The notes under the pieces: model-generated
What the model saw: only the letters and a program-made list of their open reading frames with translations
Database searches by the model: none
Told to the model about the DNA's origin: nothing
Shown here: positions 51,274 through 59,975 of the stretch, in pieces
How the letters are laid out: every line of letters starts with the position of its first letter
Numbering within the stretch: the stretch's first letter is position 1
DNA from: an uncultured Microbacterium sp.
GTDB taxonomy: Bacteria; Actinomycetota; Actinomycetes; Actinomycetales; Microbacteriaceae
Assembly (NCBI GenBank): GCA_913774845.1
Contig: CAJYJO010000017.1
Location: 1 to 64,000, forward strand
Length of the DNA stretch: 64,000 nt
Reading direction: 5' to 3'
Position numbers and translations under genes: made by a program

Positions 51274-53727
51274 ATGCTCATCGACGCGGATCCCCCTCGA
51301 CGCGGCCCCCGCCCCCAGCGCCGGTCCAGTCGCTACTGGGCCCCTCGCACCGGTTCCCTCACCGCGCTCGACGAGTCGCTGACGAGCGACGTGGTCCTCG
51401 TGCGAGGACCTTCCGGCATCGGGAAGACGGCACTGCTTCGCCAGTGGGCGGCCGAGCTCGAGCTCGATCCCGGTCACGGCGTGCGTCTCCTCGACGGCGG
51501 GCGGATCGACGCCGACGATCTGGCGCGCGTCCGCGCCGAGTTCTCCGACGGACCGGGCTCGCACGTCCTGCTCGTCGACGACTTCGTCGAGCGCCCGGGG
51601 CTCACCGGCGACGATCTCCTCACCCTGCTGCACGAGGACGCGGCGCTGCGCCTCGTGGTCGCCTCCCGGTGCGCGACGACGTTGGAGAGCCCGCGAGCCA
51701 CGCTCGACTTCGACGTGCACGTCGTCCCACCCTCGCACCTGCTCATGACGCGCGACGATGTGGCCCGCGTCCTCGCCCTCAACGGCGTGGATGCCGCGGG
51801 CGTCGGGATCGACGCCCTGGCCGAGCGCACCTACGGGTGGCCGGCCCTGATCCACCTCGCGAGCGCTCGGTTGCGCCTCGAGCAGATGCCGCTGCGCACC
51901 CGCGACGAGGCGGAGGCGGTGGCGGACGACGTGATCACGGCCCTGACCGCCGCGATGGAGGGCCGGTTGCCGGTCGAGGTGACCGACACGCTCCGGATCC
52001 TGGCCGTCGCGCCGCACCTGACGCCGGACATCATCGACGCGCTCGGGGTCCCGGCACCGACGGACACGGACGACCTCCTCCGGCTGCTGCAGAAGGCGGG
52101 GCTCGCGTGGCCGAGCTCCACCCGGTCGACACTGGCGGAGCCGATCCGTGAACGCTGGTTGCGCGCGATGGAACAGAGCGACCCCCGCCGTGTGCTGCGG
52201 GCGCGTCATCACCTGCTGGATCACCTGGCCACGGGACCCGACCCGCTCCTCGCCGCGCGTCTCGCTGCCGATCTGCGACAGCACGCGGCGCTCACCCGGA
52301 TCCTGCGATCCGCGAGTCCGGAGATCTGGGCGCGGGACGCGAACGCCTTTGGACGCTTCGTGCAGGTCCTGCGCGCACTGCCGCCGTCGCCCCCGACGCT
52401 CGAGGTGCTCCTGGCCCTCGACCCGGGGGCGGCGACCTCGTCCGACACTCCCACCGTGGCCGCAACGCTGCTGGAGAAGGTGCCGGGGTCCCGCGGCGGG
52501 GTCGACGTCCTCGCTCTCCGCGTGAGCCTGCAGAGGGCGGCGGGCCGGTTCGCCCTGGCGTCGGAGACCTCGGGCCACCTGGGCGAAGCCCTGCGCCACT
52601 CCCGCTCACTTACCTCGGAGAGCGCGTGCGAGGGGTGGTACCAGACCGGAATGTCATCCCTGGCGATGGGCGCCCTGCGCGACGCGCGATCGGGGCTGGA
52701 GCGCTCGGCGCAGACGGCCCCGCCCGCTCGGCGTCTTCGCGCTCGGGGCGTCCTCGCGCTCCTGGATCTCATCGAGGGCGATGTCGCGGCCGCGCGCGTC
52801 GCTGCGGAAGCGGGGCGAACCGACGAATGGTTCCGCTCCCCCTGGGGAGAGGCGATGCGTCTGGCCGATGCCTGGGTGCTCCTCGAGAGCGGCGATGCGA
52901 GGGGCGCTCGTACGCTCCTCGACGACCTCACCGCCACGGAGGGCGCTCGCGAGCTCTGGCCTCTCGTGGCCGCCGCGCACGCCGTCGCGGCCCTGCTCTG
53001 CGGCGACGCCCCCGACGCCGCGGGTCTGCTCCGATACTGGAGCGCCCGCGGACGGAGCACTCCCGCGCCGCATTTCCTGTCGGCTCAGCTGCTGTTCGCG
53101 CGCGCCAAGGTCCTCATCGCGCTCCGCCAGGCCCGCAAGGCGGTCTCCCTGTTCGAGGGGGCCTTCGCGCTGGCTCCCGCCACGGCCCCCGCCATCGCGT
53201 TGTCGCAGTTGTACGCCGGCCAGCCCCATGAGGCATTCGTCGTCAGCATGAAGTGGGGCCTGCACAACGAACCGTCCCCGCGCACCGCCCTCGACAACCT
53301 CGTCGTGAGCCTCGTCGCCGACGCGCGCTTGAACGGGTACGTCACGCAGATCGCCACCGCCCAGCGAGCCGAGGCGATGAGTCAGCGGCACGACCTGTGG
53401 ACACCGTGGAGCCTCGTCTCCCCCGAGGATCGACCGCTCGTCTTCGAGGCGCTGTCCCCGCGATCACGGGAGCTCATCGCGGCACGGCCGTCGCTCTTCG
53501 ACACGTCGGTGAGCGTTCCCCAGCTCACCCGACGGGAGCAGATCGTGCTCGCCCGACTGACACCGACCTCCACCGTCTCCGAGATCGCCACGGCGCTGGT
53601 GGTCTCGCCCAACACGGTCAAGACGCAGCTTCGCAGCCTCTATCGCAAGCTGCGGGTCACCGATCGCGTGAGCGCGATCCGCGCGGCGCACGCGTGGGGA
53701 CTCGTCGAGGAGGACGCGGAGATGTGA
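51274..53727 (+). CDS. Large LuxR-family ATPase regulator, second copy
   Basis: An 817-residue LAL/MalT-like regulator: Walker A GPSGIGKT at residues 45-52, sensor-type VLLVDDFV, WPALIHLASARLRLEQ of the STAND ATPase winged-helix part, a long TPR-like region and a C-terminal LuxR HTH at about 750-812 (LTRREQIVLARLTPTSTVSE, then SPNTVKTQLRSLYRKLRV). The ATG is chosen because GGAGG lies 4 nt upstream; a GTG 33 nt earlier is possible. It is not adjacent to an obvious target, but its upstream region shares a 12-bp direct repeat with the exopolysaccharide gene promoter. Inducer unknown. Confidence 0.88.
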   Translation: MLIDADPPRRGPRPQRRSSRYWAPRTGSLTALDESLTSDVVLVRGPSGIGKTALLRQWAAELELDPGHGVRLLDGGRIDADDLARVRAEFSDGPGSHVLLVDDFVERPGLTGDDLLTLLHEDAALRLVVASRCATTLESPRATLDFDVHVVPPSHLLMTRDDVARVLALNGVDAAGVGIDALAERTYGWPALIHLASARLRLEQMPLRTRDEAEAVADDVITALTAAMEGRLPVEVTDTLRILAVAPHLTPDIIDALGVPAPTDTDDLLRLLQKAGLAWPSSTRSTLAEPIRERWLRAMEQSDPRRVLRARHHLLDHLATGPDPLLAARLAADLRQHAALTRILRSASPEIWARDANAFGRFVQVLRALPPSPPTLEVLLALDPGAATSSDTPTVAATLLEKVPGSRGGVDVLALRVSLQRAAGRFALASETSGHLGEALRHSRSLTSESACEGWYQTGMSSLAMGALRDARSGLERSAQTAPPARRLRARGVLALLDLIEGDVAAARVAAEAGRTDEWFRSPWGEAMRLADAWVLLESGDARGARTLLDDLTATEGARELWPLVAAAHAVAALLCGDAPDAAGLLRYWSARGRSTPAPHFLSAQLLFARAKVLIALRQARKAVSLFEGAFALAPATAPAIALSQLYAGQPHEAFVVSMKWGLHNEPSPRTALDNLVVSLVADARLNGYVTQIATAQRAEAMSQRHDLWTPWSLVSPEDRPLVFEALSPRSRELIAARPSLFDTSVSVPQLTRREQIVLARLTPTSTVSEIATALVVSPNTVKTQLRSLYRKLRVTDRVSAIRAAHAWGLVEEDAEM

Positions 53728-53920
53728 CAGCGCGGGCACGCCGTCGCCCGGCGAGCACCAGCCCGGCCACTCGCGCGAACGCGATCACGACGACGACAGC
53801 GACCACGCCCGGGACCGTGAGCGGGACCCCCGCTCCGCGCAGCACCGCGAGGATCACCACCGCGGCGACCACGGGCAGGAGTCCGACGACGATCCTGCGA
53901 ACCCGCGACGGCCGTCTCAC
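53657..53920 (-). CDS. Small two-helix membrane protein
   Basis: An 87-residue protein: basic start (RRPSRVRRIVV), two hydrophobic helices (VGLLPVVAAVVILAVLRGAG and VPGVVAVVVVIAFARVAGLV) and a basic tail. The GTG start overlaps the DUF998 gene's stop (GTGA), so the two are coupled. The last 71 nt overlap the 3' end of the LuxR gene on the other strand. No family recognised. Confidence 0.6.
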   Translation of the reverse strand: MRRPSRVRRIVVGLLPVVAAVVILAVLRGAGVPLTVPGVVAVVVVIAFARVAGLVLAGRRRARAVTSPRPPRRVPTRAPRGSRSRDR

Positions 53921-54645
53921 GTCGTCCGAGCGGGAGAGGCGTGCACGGCTGCGCCGGCGGCAGCGGCGTGGTGACCGGATCGGACGTCCCGTTCGTCGAA
54001 GGCGACCTGGAAGCCCAGCACGCCGAACCACACGATCGCCAGGGTGGCCGCGGTGAACTCGAGGTTGCCGCCGAGCACGGTGTCCGCGCGTCCCAGCGCG
54101 ATCATCGCGCCGGTGAACGACGTCACAGCGACGGCGATCAACGTCGCCGCACTGGTGGCACGCATCCAGGGACGTGCACGGATGGCGGCGACCTGCCCCA
54201 TCGCGATGAGGGCGAGCACGAAGCCGAGGACGGCGAAGCAGATGTGCACGAGGTCCTGCGGAAGCGCCCCGGGGGTGAAGGGGACGGGGCAGCCGGGCGA
54301 GCAGGTGACCGCTGATGCCACGCCGAAGCAGAGTCCACACAACAGCAGCGTCGTGGCCACCGGCCAGCCGACGACGTAGCGGGAGCGTCCCGCGACCATC
54401 GCGCGGTCCACGACGACGGCGGCGAAGGCGAGCAGGAACAACGCGAGGTTGAACACCGGGGCCGTCGGCGCGCCGGTCGATCCCAGCTGACTGACGTAGT
54501 GGACGCTCGGGTCCCACAGGCGGCAGATCCAGATGAGCCCGGCGCTCGTGAGCGCCGCGAGCCCGCCGACGACGGCCCATCGCGATGCCCGGGATGCCAC
54601 GGGCGTCGCGCGCGGGAGGGCGCGCACCTGGTCGTCGTCTGTCAT
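53917..54645 (-). CDS. DUF998 family membrane protein
   Basis: A 242-residue protein with about six transmembrane helices. WAVVGGLAALTSAGLIWICR, HYVSQLGSTGAPTAPVFNLA and GCPVPFTPGALPQDLVHICF match DUF998-type actinobacterial membrane proteins. The ATG has AGGAG 6 nt upstream. It is followed by the coupled small membrane protein. Function unknown. Confidence 0.82.
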   Translation of the reverse strand: MTDDDQVRALPRATPVASRASRWAVVGGLAALTSAGLIWICRLWDPSVHYVSQLGSTGAPTAPVFNLALFLLAFAAVVVDRAMVAGRSRYVVGWPVATTLLLCGLCFGVASAVTCSPGCPVPFTPGALPQDLVHICFAVLGFVLALIAMGQVAAIRARPWMRATSAATLIAVAVTSFTGAMIALGRADTVLGGNLEFTAATLAIVWFGVLGFQVAFDERDVRSGHHAAAAGAAVHASPARTT

Positions 54646-54947
54646 CGCGGTCTCCTGGATGGGGCTCGGCCACACTACCGCCTCGACCCGCGCGGCTTCA
54701 CCCGCGGGTGATGGTCGCACGAACCATGGGTGAATTCGCCAGGGTTCTGGCGTCTCCGTCGCCGGTGCGCCCCGATGCTGGGTCCGCGGGTGGGGCCGGC
54801 GTCGCCTGCGAGCCGGGGGGCCGTACCGATCGACGCCCGGCTCCACCCGCGTCTCTCTGGCGGCCGGTTGTGAACCTCCCGCGAAGTCCGGCCCCGAGAT
54901 CTCGCGTGAGGTTGAATCGAGAGGCACCCGCCCCGAGGAGGATCACC
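54646..54947. other. Intergenic region before the DivIVA-like gene
   Basis: About 300 bp between two divergent genes. No gene is supported. It should contain promoters for both sides; a GAGGAGG ribosome site for the coiled-coil gene is at the right end. Short GC-rich inverted repeats occur, but none is distinctive. Confidence 0.4.
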
Positions 54948-56318
54948 GTGACCGAGCCCCACGACGACGACGTCACCCGCGACGACTCTCTCGATCCCGG
55001 AGCGTCCCGCTCCGGTTCCGACTCGCCGCTCGACGATCTGCTGCGTTCGGCGGAGGCCGGAGACGATCTCCACGCCGTCTTCCCGATCGGCTTCCGCGGT
55101 TACGACCGCGATGCGGTCGACGCCGCCGTCCGCGAACTCGGCGAGCGCGTGCGCCGCGCCACGGCCGACGTCGAAGAGGCGAAGCGCCGCGCCGAGGCGA
55201 TGTTCGCCCAGCAGCGCGCGGAGCACGACGAAGAGCTCGAAGAGGCCGCACGCCGGCACGCCGAGGAGAACGGCTCCCTGCAGGAGCAGCTGCGGGAGGC
55301 GGCCGCGCGCGCCGCCGAGGCGGAGACCCAGGTGTCGGCGCTGTCCAACGATTTCGCCGCCCGTCGCGGCGACGATGCCGATCCGCAGCAGGAGCGCCAG
55401 CAGTTCGACACGATCCTCCGCGTCGCGGAGGAGCAGGCCTCGGTGCTCGTGCAGAATGCCGTGGCGCAGGCCGACCGGCTCCTGGCGGCGGCGAAGGACG
55501 AGGCTTCGACGGTTCGCGAAGAAGCCGTCGCGGAGCAGGCGCGGCTGCGGTCCGAGGCGCAGCACGACGCCGATCAGGTGCGACTGCGCATCGAGACCGA
55601 GTCCACGGCGCACGCCGCCCGCCTCGAGCGCGAGGCCGCCCACGCGGCCGAACGGGTCGCGCAGGCGTCGCGGGAAGCCGACGCGATCCGCACGGAGGCC
55701 GAGAAGGGCGCGGCGGCGCTGCGTTCGATGGTGTCGCGCGAGACCGGCGAACTGCGGGCGAAGGCGGAGCGCGACGTTCGCGAGATGACCGCGCGCGTTC
55801 TCGAGTTCGAGGAGTCGCTCACCCGACGCCAGGACGAAGCGCAGCAGGAGTTCCTCGTGCTGCACAACCAGGCCGTCGCGCACGCGGAGCGCATCACCTC
55901 CGACGCGAGCGAGCAGGTGGAGGCCGCCCTCGCGCACGCACGTCGCATCAGCGCGCGCGCCGACGACTACGAACGCCTCGCGCGGGCGCAGGCGCAGCAG
56001 GTCGAAGCCGACGCGCAGGTGCGCGCCCGCGAGATCCTCGACGATTCGCGCGAGAAGGCGCAACGGATCGCCGACACCATCACCTCGCACGCCTCGGGCG
56101 TGCTGCGCGACGCCGAGGACCGCACCCGCGATCTGCGTTGGCAGCAGCAGCAGCTCGGCAGCTTCATGTCCGAGATGAACGAACTGCTGCGCGCCGCACC
56201 CCGCGGGGCCCGGACGGAGCACGTCGACGACGCCGCCGCCGCCGATGCACCCGACGCCGACGGCCACGCAGACGAAGTCGCCTTCGAGGAGCACTCGATC
56301 GTCGACGAACGCGCCTGA
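54948..56318 (+). CDS. DivIVA-like long coiled-coil protein
   Basis: A 456-residue cytoplasmic protein. Residues 45-75 (FPIGFRGYDRDAVDAAVREL) match the DivIVA N-terminal membrane-curvature domain pattern, and nearly all the rest, about 75-420, is continuous Ala/Glu/Arg-rich coiled coil. The C-terminus is acidic. DivIVA-like proteins of this length in actinobacteria act in polar growth or cytoskeletal scaffolds. The GTG start has GAGGAGG 6 nt upstream. It stands apart from the main cell-division cluster and is probably a second, Scy/DivIVA-type scaffold; which one is not certain. Confidence 0.75.
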   Translation: MTEPHDDDVTRDDSLDPGASRSGSDSPLDDLLRSAEAGDDLHAVFPIGFRGYDRDAVDAAVRELGERVRRATADVEEAKRRAEAMFAQQRAEHDEELEEAARRHAEENGSLQEQLREAAARAAEAETQVSALSNDFAARRGDDADPQQERQQFDTILRVAEEQASVLVQNAVAQADRLLAAAKDEASTVREEAVAEQARLRSEAQHDADQVRLRIETESTAHAARLEREAAHAAERVAQASREADAIRTEAEKGAAALRSMVSRETGELRAKAERDVREMTARVLEFEESLTRRQDEAQQEFLVLHNQAVAHAERITSDASEQVEAALAHARRISARADDYERLARAQAQQVEADAQVRAREILDDSREKAQRIADTITSHASGVLRDAEDRTRDLRWQQQQLGSFMSEMNELLRAAPRGARTEHVDDAAAADAPDADGHADEVAFEEHSIVDERA

Positions 56319-56343
56319 GCGGCCCTGCGCCCGAGACGGCGGC

Positions 56344-56349
56344 TACCGT
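56344..56349 (+). promoter_or_regulatory. Leaderless -10 box TACCGT
   Basis: TACCGT ends 6 nt before the ATG of the aldo/keto reductase gene. Confidence 0.5.
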
Positions 56350-56355
56350 GGACGG

Positions 56356-57294
56356 ATGAGAAGCGTCCCCCTCGGCTCCACGGGCCTGTCCGTCCCCAAT
56401 GTCGTCGCCGGAATGATGCGCATCGACGGCAAGAGCGACGCGGAGGTGCGCGACCTCTATGAGGCCGCCCGCGGGGCCGGCATCGATTTCTTCGATCACG
56501 CCGACATCTACGCCCGCTCCCTGCACTCCGCTGAAGAGCGTTTCGCGCAGGCCCTGCGGCTCTCCCCCTCAGAGCGCTCCGAGATCCGCCTGCAGACGAA
56601 GGCGGGCATCGTCCGCGAAGGGCCCTTCTTCGACTTCTCCTTCGATCACCTGGTCTCATCGGTCGAGGCGTCGCTGCGGGCCCTGCAGACCGACTACGTC
56701 GACGTCCTCCTGCTGCACCGCCCCGACGCCCTCGTCGAGCCCGACGAGGTCGCCCGGGCTTTCGATCATCTCGAGAGCAGCGGCAAAGTGCGCGCGTTCG
56801 GGGTGTCCAATCACACGCCGCGGCAGATCGACCTGCTGCGCACTCGCGTGCGTCAGCCGATCGTCGCGAATCAGGTGCAGCTGTCGATCGCGCACGCCCC
56901 GCTGGTCATGCAGGGGGTGGCCGCCAACATGGAATCGGCCGCTCAGTCGGTCGTGCGCGACGGCGGCGGCCTCGTGGAGTACTGCCGCGTCGAAGGGATC
57001 ACCCTCCAGGCGTGGTCGCCGCTGCAGGGAACGCGCGGCGACGGCGGCGTCTTCATCGATCACCCCGACTACCCCGAGCTCAACGAGCTGCTGCGCGAGC
57101 TCGCCGAGTCGTACGCCGTGACACCGCTGGCGGTCGCCGTCGCCTGGATCACTCGGCATCCCGCCGACATGCAGGTGGTGCTCGGTACGACGACGCCGTC
57201 GCGGGTGACCGAGGCGGCCGCGGGTTCCGACCTGCGCCTCACCCGCTCGGAGTGGTACGCACTGGTCCGGGCAGCCGGCTACCTCGTGCCCTGA
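56356..57294 (+). CDS. Aldo/keto reductase
   Basis: A 312-residue NADPH-dependent oxidoreductase. The catalytic tetrad is visible: Asp in FDHADIYARS with Tyr, Lys in LQTKAGI and His in VLLLHRPDALVEPDEVARAF. FGVSNHTPRQIDLL, then NQVQLSIAH and LGTTTPSRVTEA are the cofactor-side motifs. It resembles the YdhF type. Leaderless promoter; monocistronic. The substrate is unknown. Confidence 0.92.
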   Translation: MRSVPLGSTGLSVPNVVAGMMRIDGKSDAEVRDLYEAARGAGIDFFDHADIYARSLHSAEERFAQALRLSPSERSEIRLQTKAGIVREGPFFDFSFDHLVSSVEASLRALQTDYVDVLLLHRPDALVEPDEVARAFDHLESSGKVRAFGVSNHTPRQIDLLRTRVRQPIVANQVQLSIAHAPLVMQGVAANMESAAQSVVRDGGGLVEYCRVEGITLQAWSPLQGTRGDGGVFIDHPDYPELNELLRELAESYAVTPLAVAVAWITRHPADMQVVLGTTTPSRVTEAAAGSDLRLTRSEWYALVRAAGYLVP

Positions 57295-57461
57295 GGTCAG
57301 TCTCCGCGTCGCCGCTGCGGCGGCACCGCTCTGCGGGGACGCGGTGGTCGGCGTCGCACGTGGCGGGGCGACCACGTGACGGTAGACGGCCGTCGTCCGA
57401 CGCGATATGGCCGACGTGGGCACCCTCGCTAGGCTGGCACCATCGCGGCAGGAGAATCGGC

Positions 57462-57683
57462 ATGAGACGAGCGACGAGGCGCCCCTACGGTGCGATCGTG
57501 AGCGCGGTCGCGGCGCTCACGTGCGCGGCGCCGACGCTCGTGTTCCCGGCCGACTCCCCCATCGCACCCAAACTCGCGTTCGCGGCCGTGGGCGCGGTGT
57601 TGTTCGGCATCGCCGTGGTGCGCACGCGGAGCGAGGGCACCCCGCCCGGCGATCACGACGAGAGCGGCGACGGCGGGCGGTGA
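57462..57683 (+). CDS. Small two-TM membrane protein
   Basis: A 73-residue protein with two hydrophobic helices (AIVSAVAALTCAAPTLVFPA and APKLAFAAVGAVLFGIAVV), a basic start (MRRATRRP) and an acidic end. AGGAG lies 8 nt before the ATG and a -10-like TAGGCT about 30 nt upstream. No family recognised. Confidence 0.65.
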   Translation: MRRATRRPYGAIVSAVAALTCAAPTLVFPADSPIAPKLAFAAVGAVLFGIAVVRTRSEGTPPGDHDESGDGGR

Positions 57684-57707
57684 CCCGGACGCCGACGCCG
57701 GCGAGCC

Positions 57708-57794
57708 TCAATGAGAAGCGAGGGCGGGCACGGCCTCGGCGGGGATGATCGAGATCGGCTCGGTGGGAACGTCCCACGATGCGACGGTGTCCAT
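57708..57794 (-). CDS. Possible 28-residue peptide in the DUF7882 operon
   Basis: A short frame MDTVASWDVPTEPISIIPAE, ending AVPALASH, preceded by an AGGGAGA ribosome site and lying 22 nt after the previous stop in the same direction. The sequence is acidic and free of Lys, Arg and Cys. It would be the third gene of the operon at 58469-57708. No family recognised; it could be a small regulatory or structural peptide. Confidence 0.5.
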   Translation of the reverse strand: MDTVASWDVPTEPISIIPAEAVPALASH

Positions 57795-57816
57795 GTCTGT
57801 CTCCCTGGAGGACGGT

Positions 57817-58095
57817 TCAGCGAAGAAGCGAGGTGCGCGCCCGCGCGATCAACGCGCTCAGACCGGTGCGCCGTGGGGGCAGGGGCGGGGTGCCGAGTGC
57901 CCGGCGCGCGTCGCCCGGATCGTCGAAGACCCCGACCTGCCGGGCGTGATCGTCGAAGAGGACGTACGTCGCGGCGGATCGCCGGTCGATGTATCCGGCG
58001 AACGCGCCGGCTCGGGTGGCGACGGTGAGGTCGCCGTCGACTCGGGACCAGACGAGCTCGGGGACGCCCACTGATCGTCCGGCCTGCGCGATCAC
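57817..58095 (-). CDS. Hypothetical protein coupled to the DUF7882 gene
   Basis: A 92-residue protein. The middle part, VPELVWSRVDGDLTVATRAG, GYIDRRSAATYVLFDDHARQ and VGVFDDPGDARRAL, looks like a small beta-rich domain. The GTG overlaps the stop of the DUF7882 gene (GTGA), which supports both the start and cotranslation. No family recognised. Confidence 0.65.
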   Translation of the reverse strand: MIAQAGRSVGVPELVWSRVDGDLTVATRAGAFAGYIDRRSAATYVLFDDHARQVGVFDDPGDARRALGTPPLPPRRTGLSALIARARTSLLR

Positions 58096-58469
58096 GCGGC
58101 GCGCACGAGGGGGCGACCGGCCTTCGCCGCCGGCGCGGCAGCCCGGGCGGTGACCCGCGGCGCGACCGGCTCGTCGAGCGGAACGTCGAGGCTCAGCCCG
58201 CGCGAGGAGTTCGCGTCGTTCGCGAGGCGCTTGAGGAGCTTCTGGTCGAGAGCCTCAGGCTGCTCGGAGTCGAAGACGAAACGCAGCGGGATCGAGGGCT
58301 GGAGCCAGATGGTGGAGCGCCCGACGGGCTCTTGGGGTCCGTGCACCCAGGAGAGGGTGAAGCTCTCGCCGCGGCGGAGCTTGGTCGCCACGACGACCTT
58401 GACGTGCGCCAGCATGCGGTCGTCGATCGTGATGGGCTCGGGCGTGGTGCCGTAGAAGAGCTTCGCCAT
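58092..58469 (-). CDS. DUF7882 family protein
   Basis: A 125-residue protein opening MAKLFYGTTPEPITIDDRML, then AHVKVVVATKLRRGESFTLS and RSTIWLQPSIPLRFVFDSEQ. This matches small actinobacterial proteins (DUF7882), sometimes annotated as ATP-dependent DNA ligase because of their similarity to a ligase-associated segment, but too short to be a ligase. The C-terminal third is an Ala/Pro/Arg-rich tail. It is divergent from the MarR gene with a shared 83-bp promoter region and starts a three-gene mini-operon. Confidence 0.75.
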   Translation of the reverse strand: MAKLFYGTTPEPITIDDRMLAHVKVVVATKLRRGESFTLSWVHGPQEPVGRSTIWLQPSIPLRFVFDSEQPEALDQKLLKRLANDANSSRGLSLDVPLDEPVAPRVTARAAAPAAKAGRPLVRAA

Positions 58470-58552
58470 GATGTGTCCCTCTCTGCTCGTTGCTCGTTTT
58501 CTAACTTACTAGGTAGACTAGCGAATAGGCAAGCGAGATATTAGGAGCGTCG
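58470..58552. promoter_or_regulatory. Divergent promoter with probable MarR operator
   Basis: The AT-rich stretch 58500-58535 contains CTTACTAGGTAGACTAG and, with poor symmetry, AATAGGCAAG, partly inverted-repeated, between the DUF7882 gene and the marR-type gene. AGGAG precedes the MarR ATG. MarR proteins commonly bind such sites in divergent promoters. Confidence 0.55.
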
Positions 58553-59137
58553 ATGACAGCCGAGAGCACCTCGCCCCCGTCCTACTGGTACAGCGAGAGC
58601 ACCGAGGACGAACGCGGGGCACGCATCATGGAGGCGATGCGCGCGTACCGCGCCGCCGAGATGACGATGCGCCGGCGCACCCAGGACGCGATGGCGATGG
58701 GTGAGAACGAGCTCCTCGTCCTGCGCTACCTCACCCGCGCGTCGGGGACGGGGCGCGAGGTCACCCCGATCGACTTGGCCCGCCATCTCGGGGTCTCCAC
58801 CGCGTCGATGACGGCCCTCCTCGACCGCCTCGAGCGCTCGGGGCACCTGCGCCGCGATCCTCATCCCACCGACAGACGCAAGGTCGTGGTCTCCACCACG
58901 GGTCACGCCGACGACGAGATGCGCGAGACCCTCGCCGCCATGCACGCGCGCATGATGCAGGCGACGCGCGGCATGAGCGAGAGCGAAACCGTCGCGGTGA
59001 CCTCCTTCCTTCAGCGCATGCGCTGCGCCGTCGCCGAGATCTGCGACGTCGAGGAACGACGCTGCTGCCCGCGCGCGGCATCGCTGCCGGTCACGACCTC
59101 CGCCGCGACCGACCAGCTCCCCCCGGCCGCCGCGTGA
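58553..59137 (+). CDS. MarR-family transcriptional regulator
   Basis: A 194-residue winged-helix regulator. After a 40-residue N-terminus the MarR core is clear: MGENELLVLRYLTRA, TPIDLARHLGVSTASMTALL, DRLERSGHLRRDPHPTDRRK (wing) and the dimer helix ETLAAMHARMM. A Cys-rich C-terminal segment (ICDVEERRCCPRAA) could bind metal or sense redox, which is unusual. The transglutaminase gene is coupled to it (GTGA). Confidence 0.9.
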   Translation: MTAESTSPPSYWYSESTEDERGARIMEAMRAYRAAEMTMRRRTQDAMAMGENELLVLRYLTRASGTGREVTPIDLARHLGVSTASMTALLDRLERSGHLRRDPHPTDRRKVVVSTTGHADDEMRETLAAMHARMMQATRGMSESETVAVTSFLQRMRCAVAEICDVEERRCCPRAASLPVTTSAATDQLPPAAA

Positions 59138-59925
59138 GGACCGTCGTCACCGTCGACATCGCGCTGACGGTCTCCGTCGCCGCCGAGGTGGTGTTCTCCG
59201 TCGTCCCGGCGACCGGGTGGGCCACGGAGGAGAGACTTGACCTCGCCGCCGACGGGCACGCCATCGTCCCCGTCGAGCGCGAGGACGCGCACGGCACGCG
59301 GCTGCACCGCGCGGTCCTCCCCGCCGGCGCGGCATCCCTCACCTACCGCGCCGAGGTGTCCCCGCCCGCCGCACCCGCCACCTCGGACGATCTCGACCCC
59401 GTGCGCTACCTCCGACCCAGCCGCTACGTCCCGTCCGATCTGCTGAGCGACGAGGCGTCCGCGTTCGTCGGGCTGCCGCCGCGAGAGATCGTGACCCGCG
59501 TGCTGCGCGAGGTCGCCGCGCGCCTCGAGTACGCGCCGGGTTCGAGCGGACCCACCGACTCCGCCCTCGACGCCCTCCGCGCGGGGGTGGGCGTCTGCCG
59601 CGACTTCGCGCACGTCACCATCGCACTGCTGCGGGCGAGCGGGGTACCGGCCCGGCTCGTCTCCGCCTTCGCCCCGGGGCTGGACCCGATGGACTTCCAC
59701 GCCGTCGTCGAGGCGTTCGTGGAGGGCCGGTGGGAGGTCGTGGATGCCACCCGCCTGGCGCCTCGAGCCCATCTGGCGCGTATCGCCACGGGACGCGACG
59801 CCGCCGACACGGCGTTTCTCACCACGATCTCCGGTGCCGTCGCGCTGGACTCCGTCGAGGTCACCGCCGTCGCGCGCGGCGACCTGCAGCTCGACGACAC
59901 GGAAAGCGCGGTCCTGCTGCGCTGA
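59134..59925 (+). CDS. Transglutaminase-like cysteine protease-fold protein
   Basis: A 263-residue protein with a transglutaminase core: Cys155 (GVGVCRDFAHVTIALLRASG), His189 (PMDFHAVVEAFVEG) and Asp204 (WEVVDATRLAPR). The N-terminal 90 residues form a beta-rich domain like that of bacterial SirB/transglutaminase N proteins. No signal peptide, so it acts in the cytoplasm. The GTG overlaps the MarR stop. The substrate is unknown; amide or peptide hydrolysis is more likely than crosslinking. Confidence 0.9.
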   Translation: MRTVVTVDIALTVSVAAEVVFSVVPATGWATEERLDLAADGHAIVPVEREDAHGTRLHRAVLPAGAASLTYRAEVSPPAAPATSDDLDPVRYLRPSRYVPSDLLSDEASAFVGLPPREIVTRVLREVAARLEYAPGSSGPTDSALDALRAGVGVCRDFAHVTIALLRASGVPARLVSAFAPGLDPMDFHAVVEAFVEGRWEVVDATRLAPRAHLARIATGRDAADTAFLTTISGAVALDSVEVTAVARGDLQLDDTESAVLLR

Positions 59926-59963
59926 TCCTCCGTGCGGGGGATCCGCCGCGCGGGCCGGATCGA

Positions 59964-59969
59964 TAGCGT
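59964..59969 (+). promoter_or_regulatory. Leaderless -10 box TAGCGT
   Basis: TAGCGT ends 6 nt before the ATG of the DUF2207 gene. Confidence 0.55.
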
Positions 59970-59975
59970 CGACTC

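Noticed and set aside
58092-58469. Annotation as ATP-dependent DNA ligase
   Set aside because: At 125 residues it lacks the nucleotidyl-transferase KxDG motif and is far too short; only similarity to a ligase-associated segment fits.
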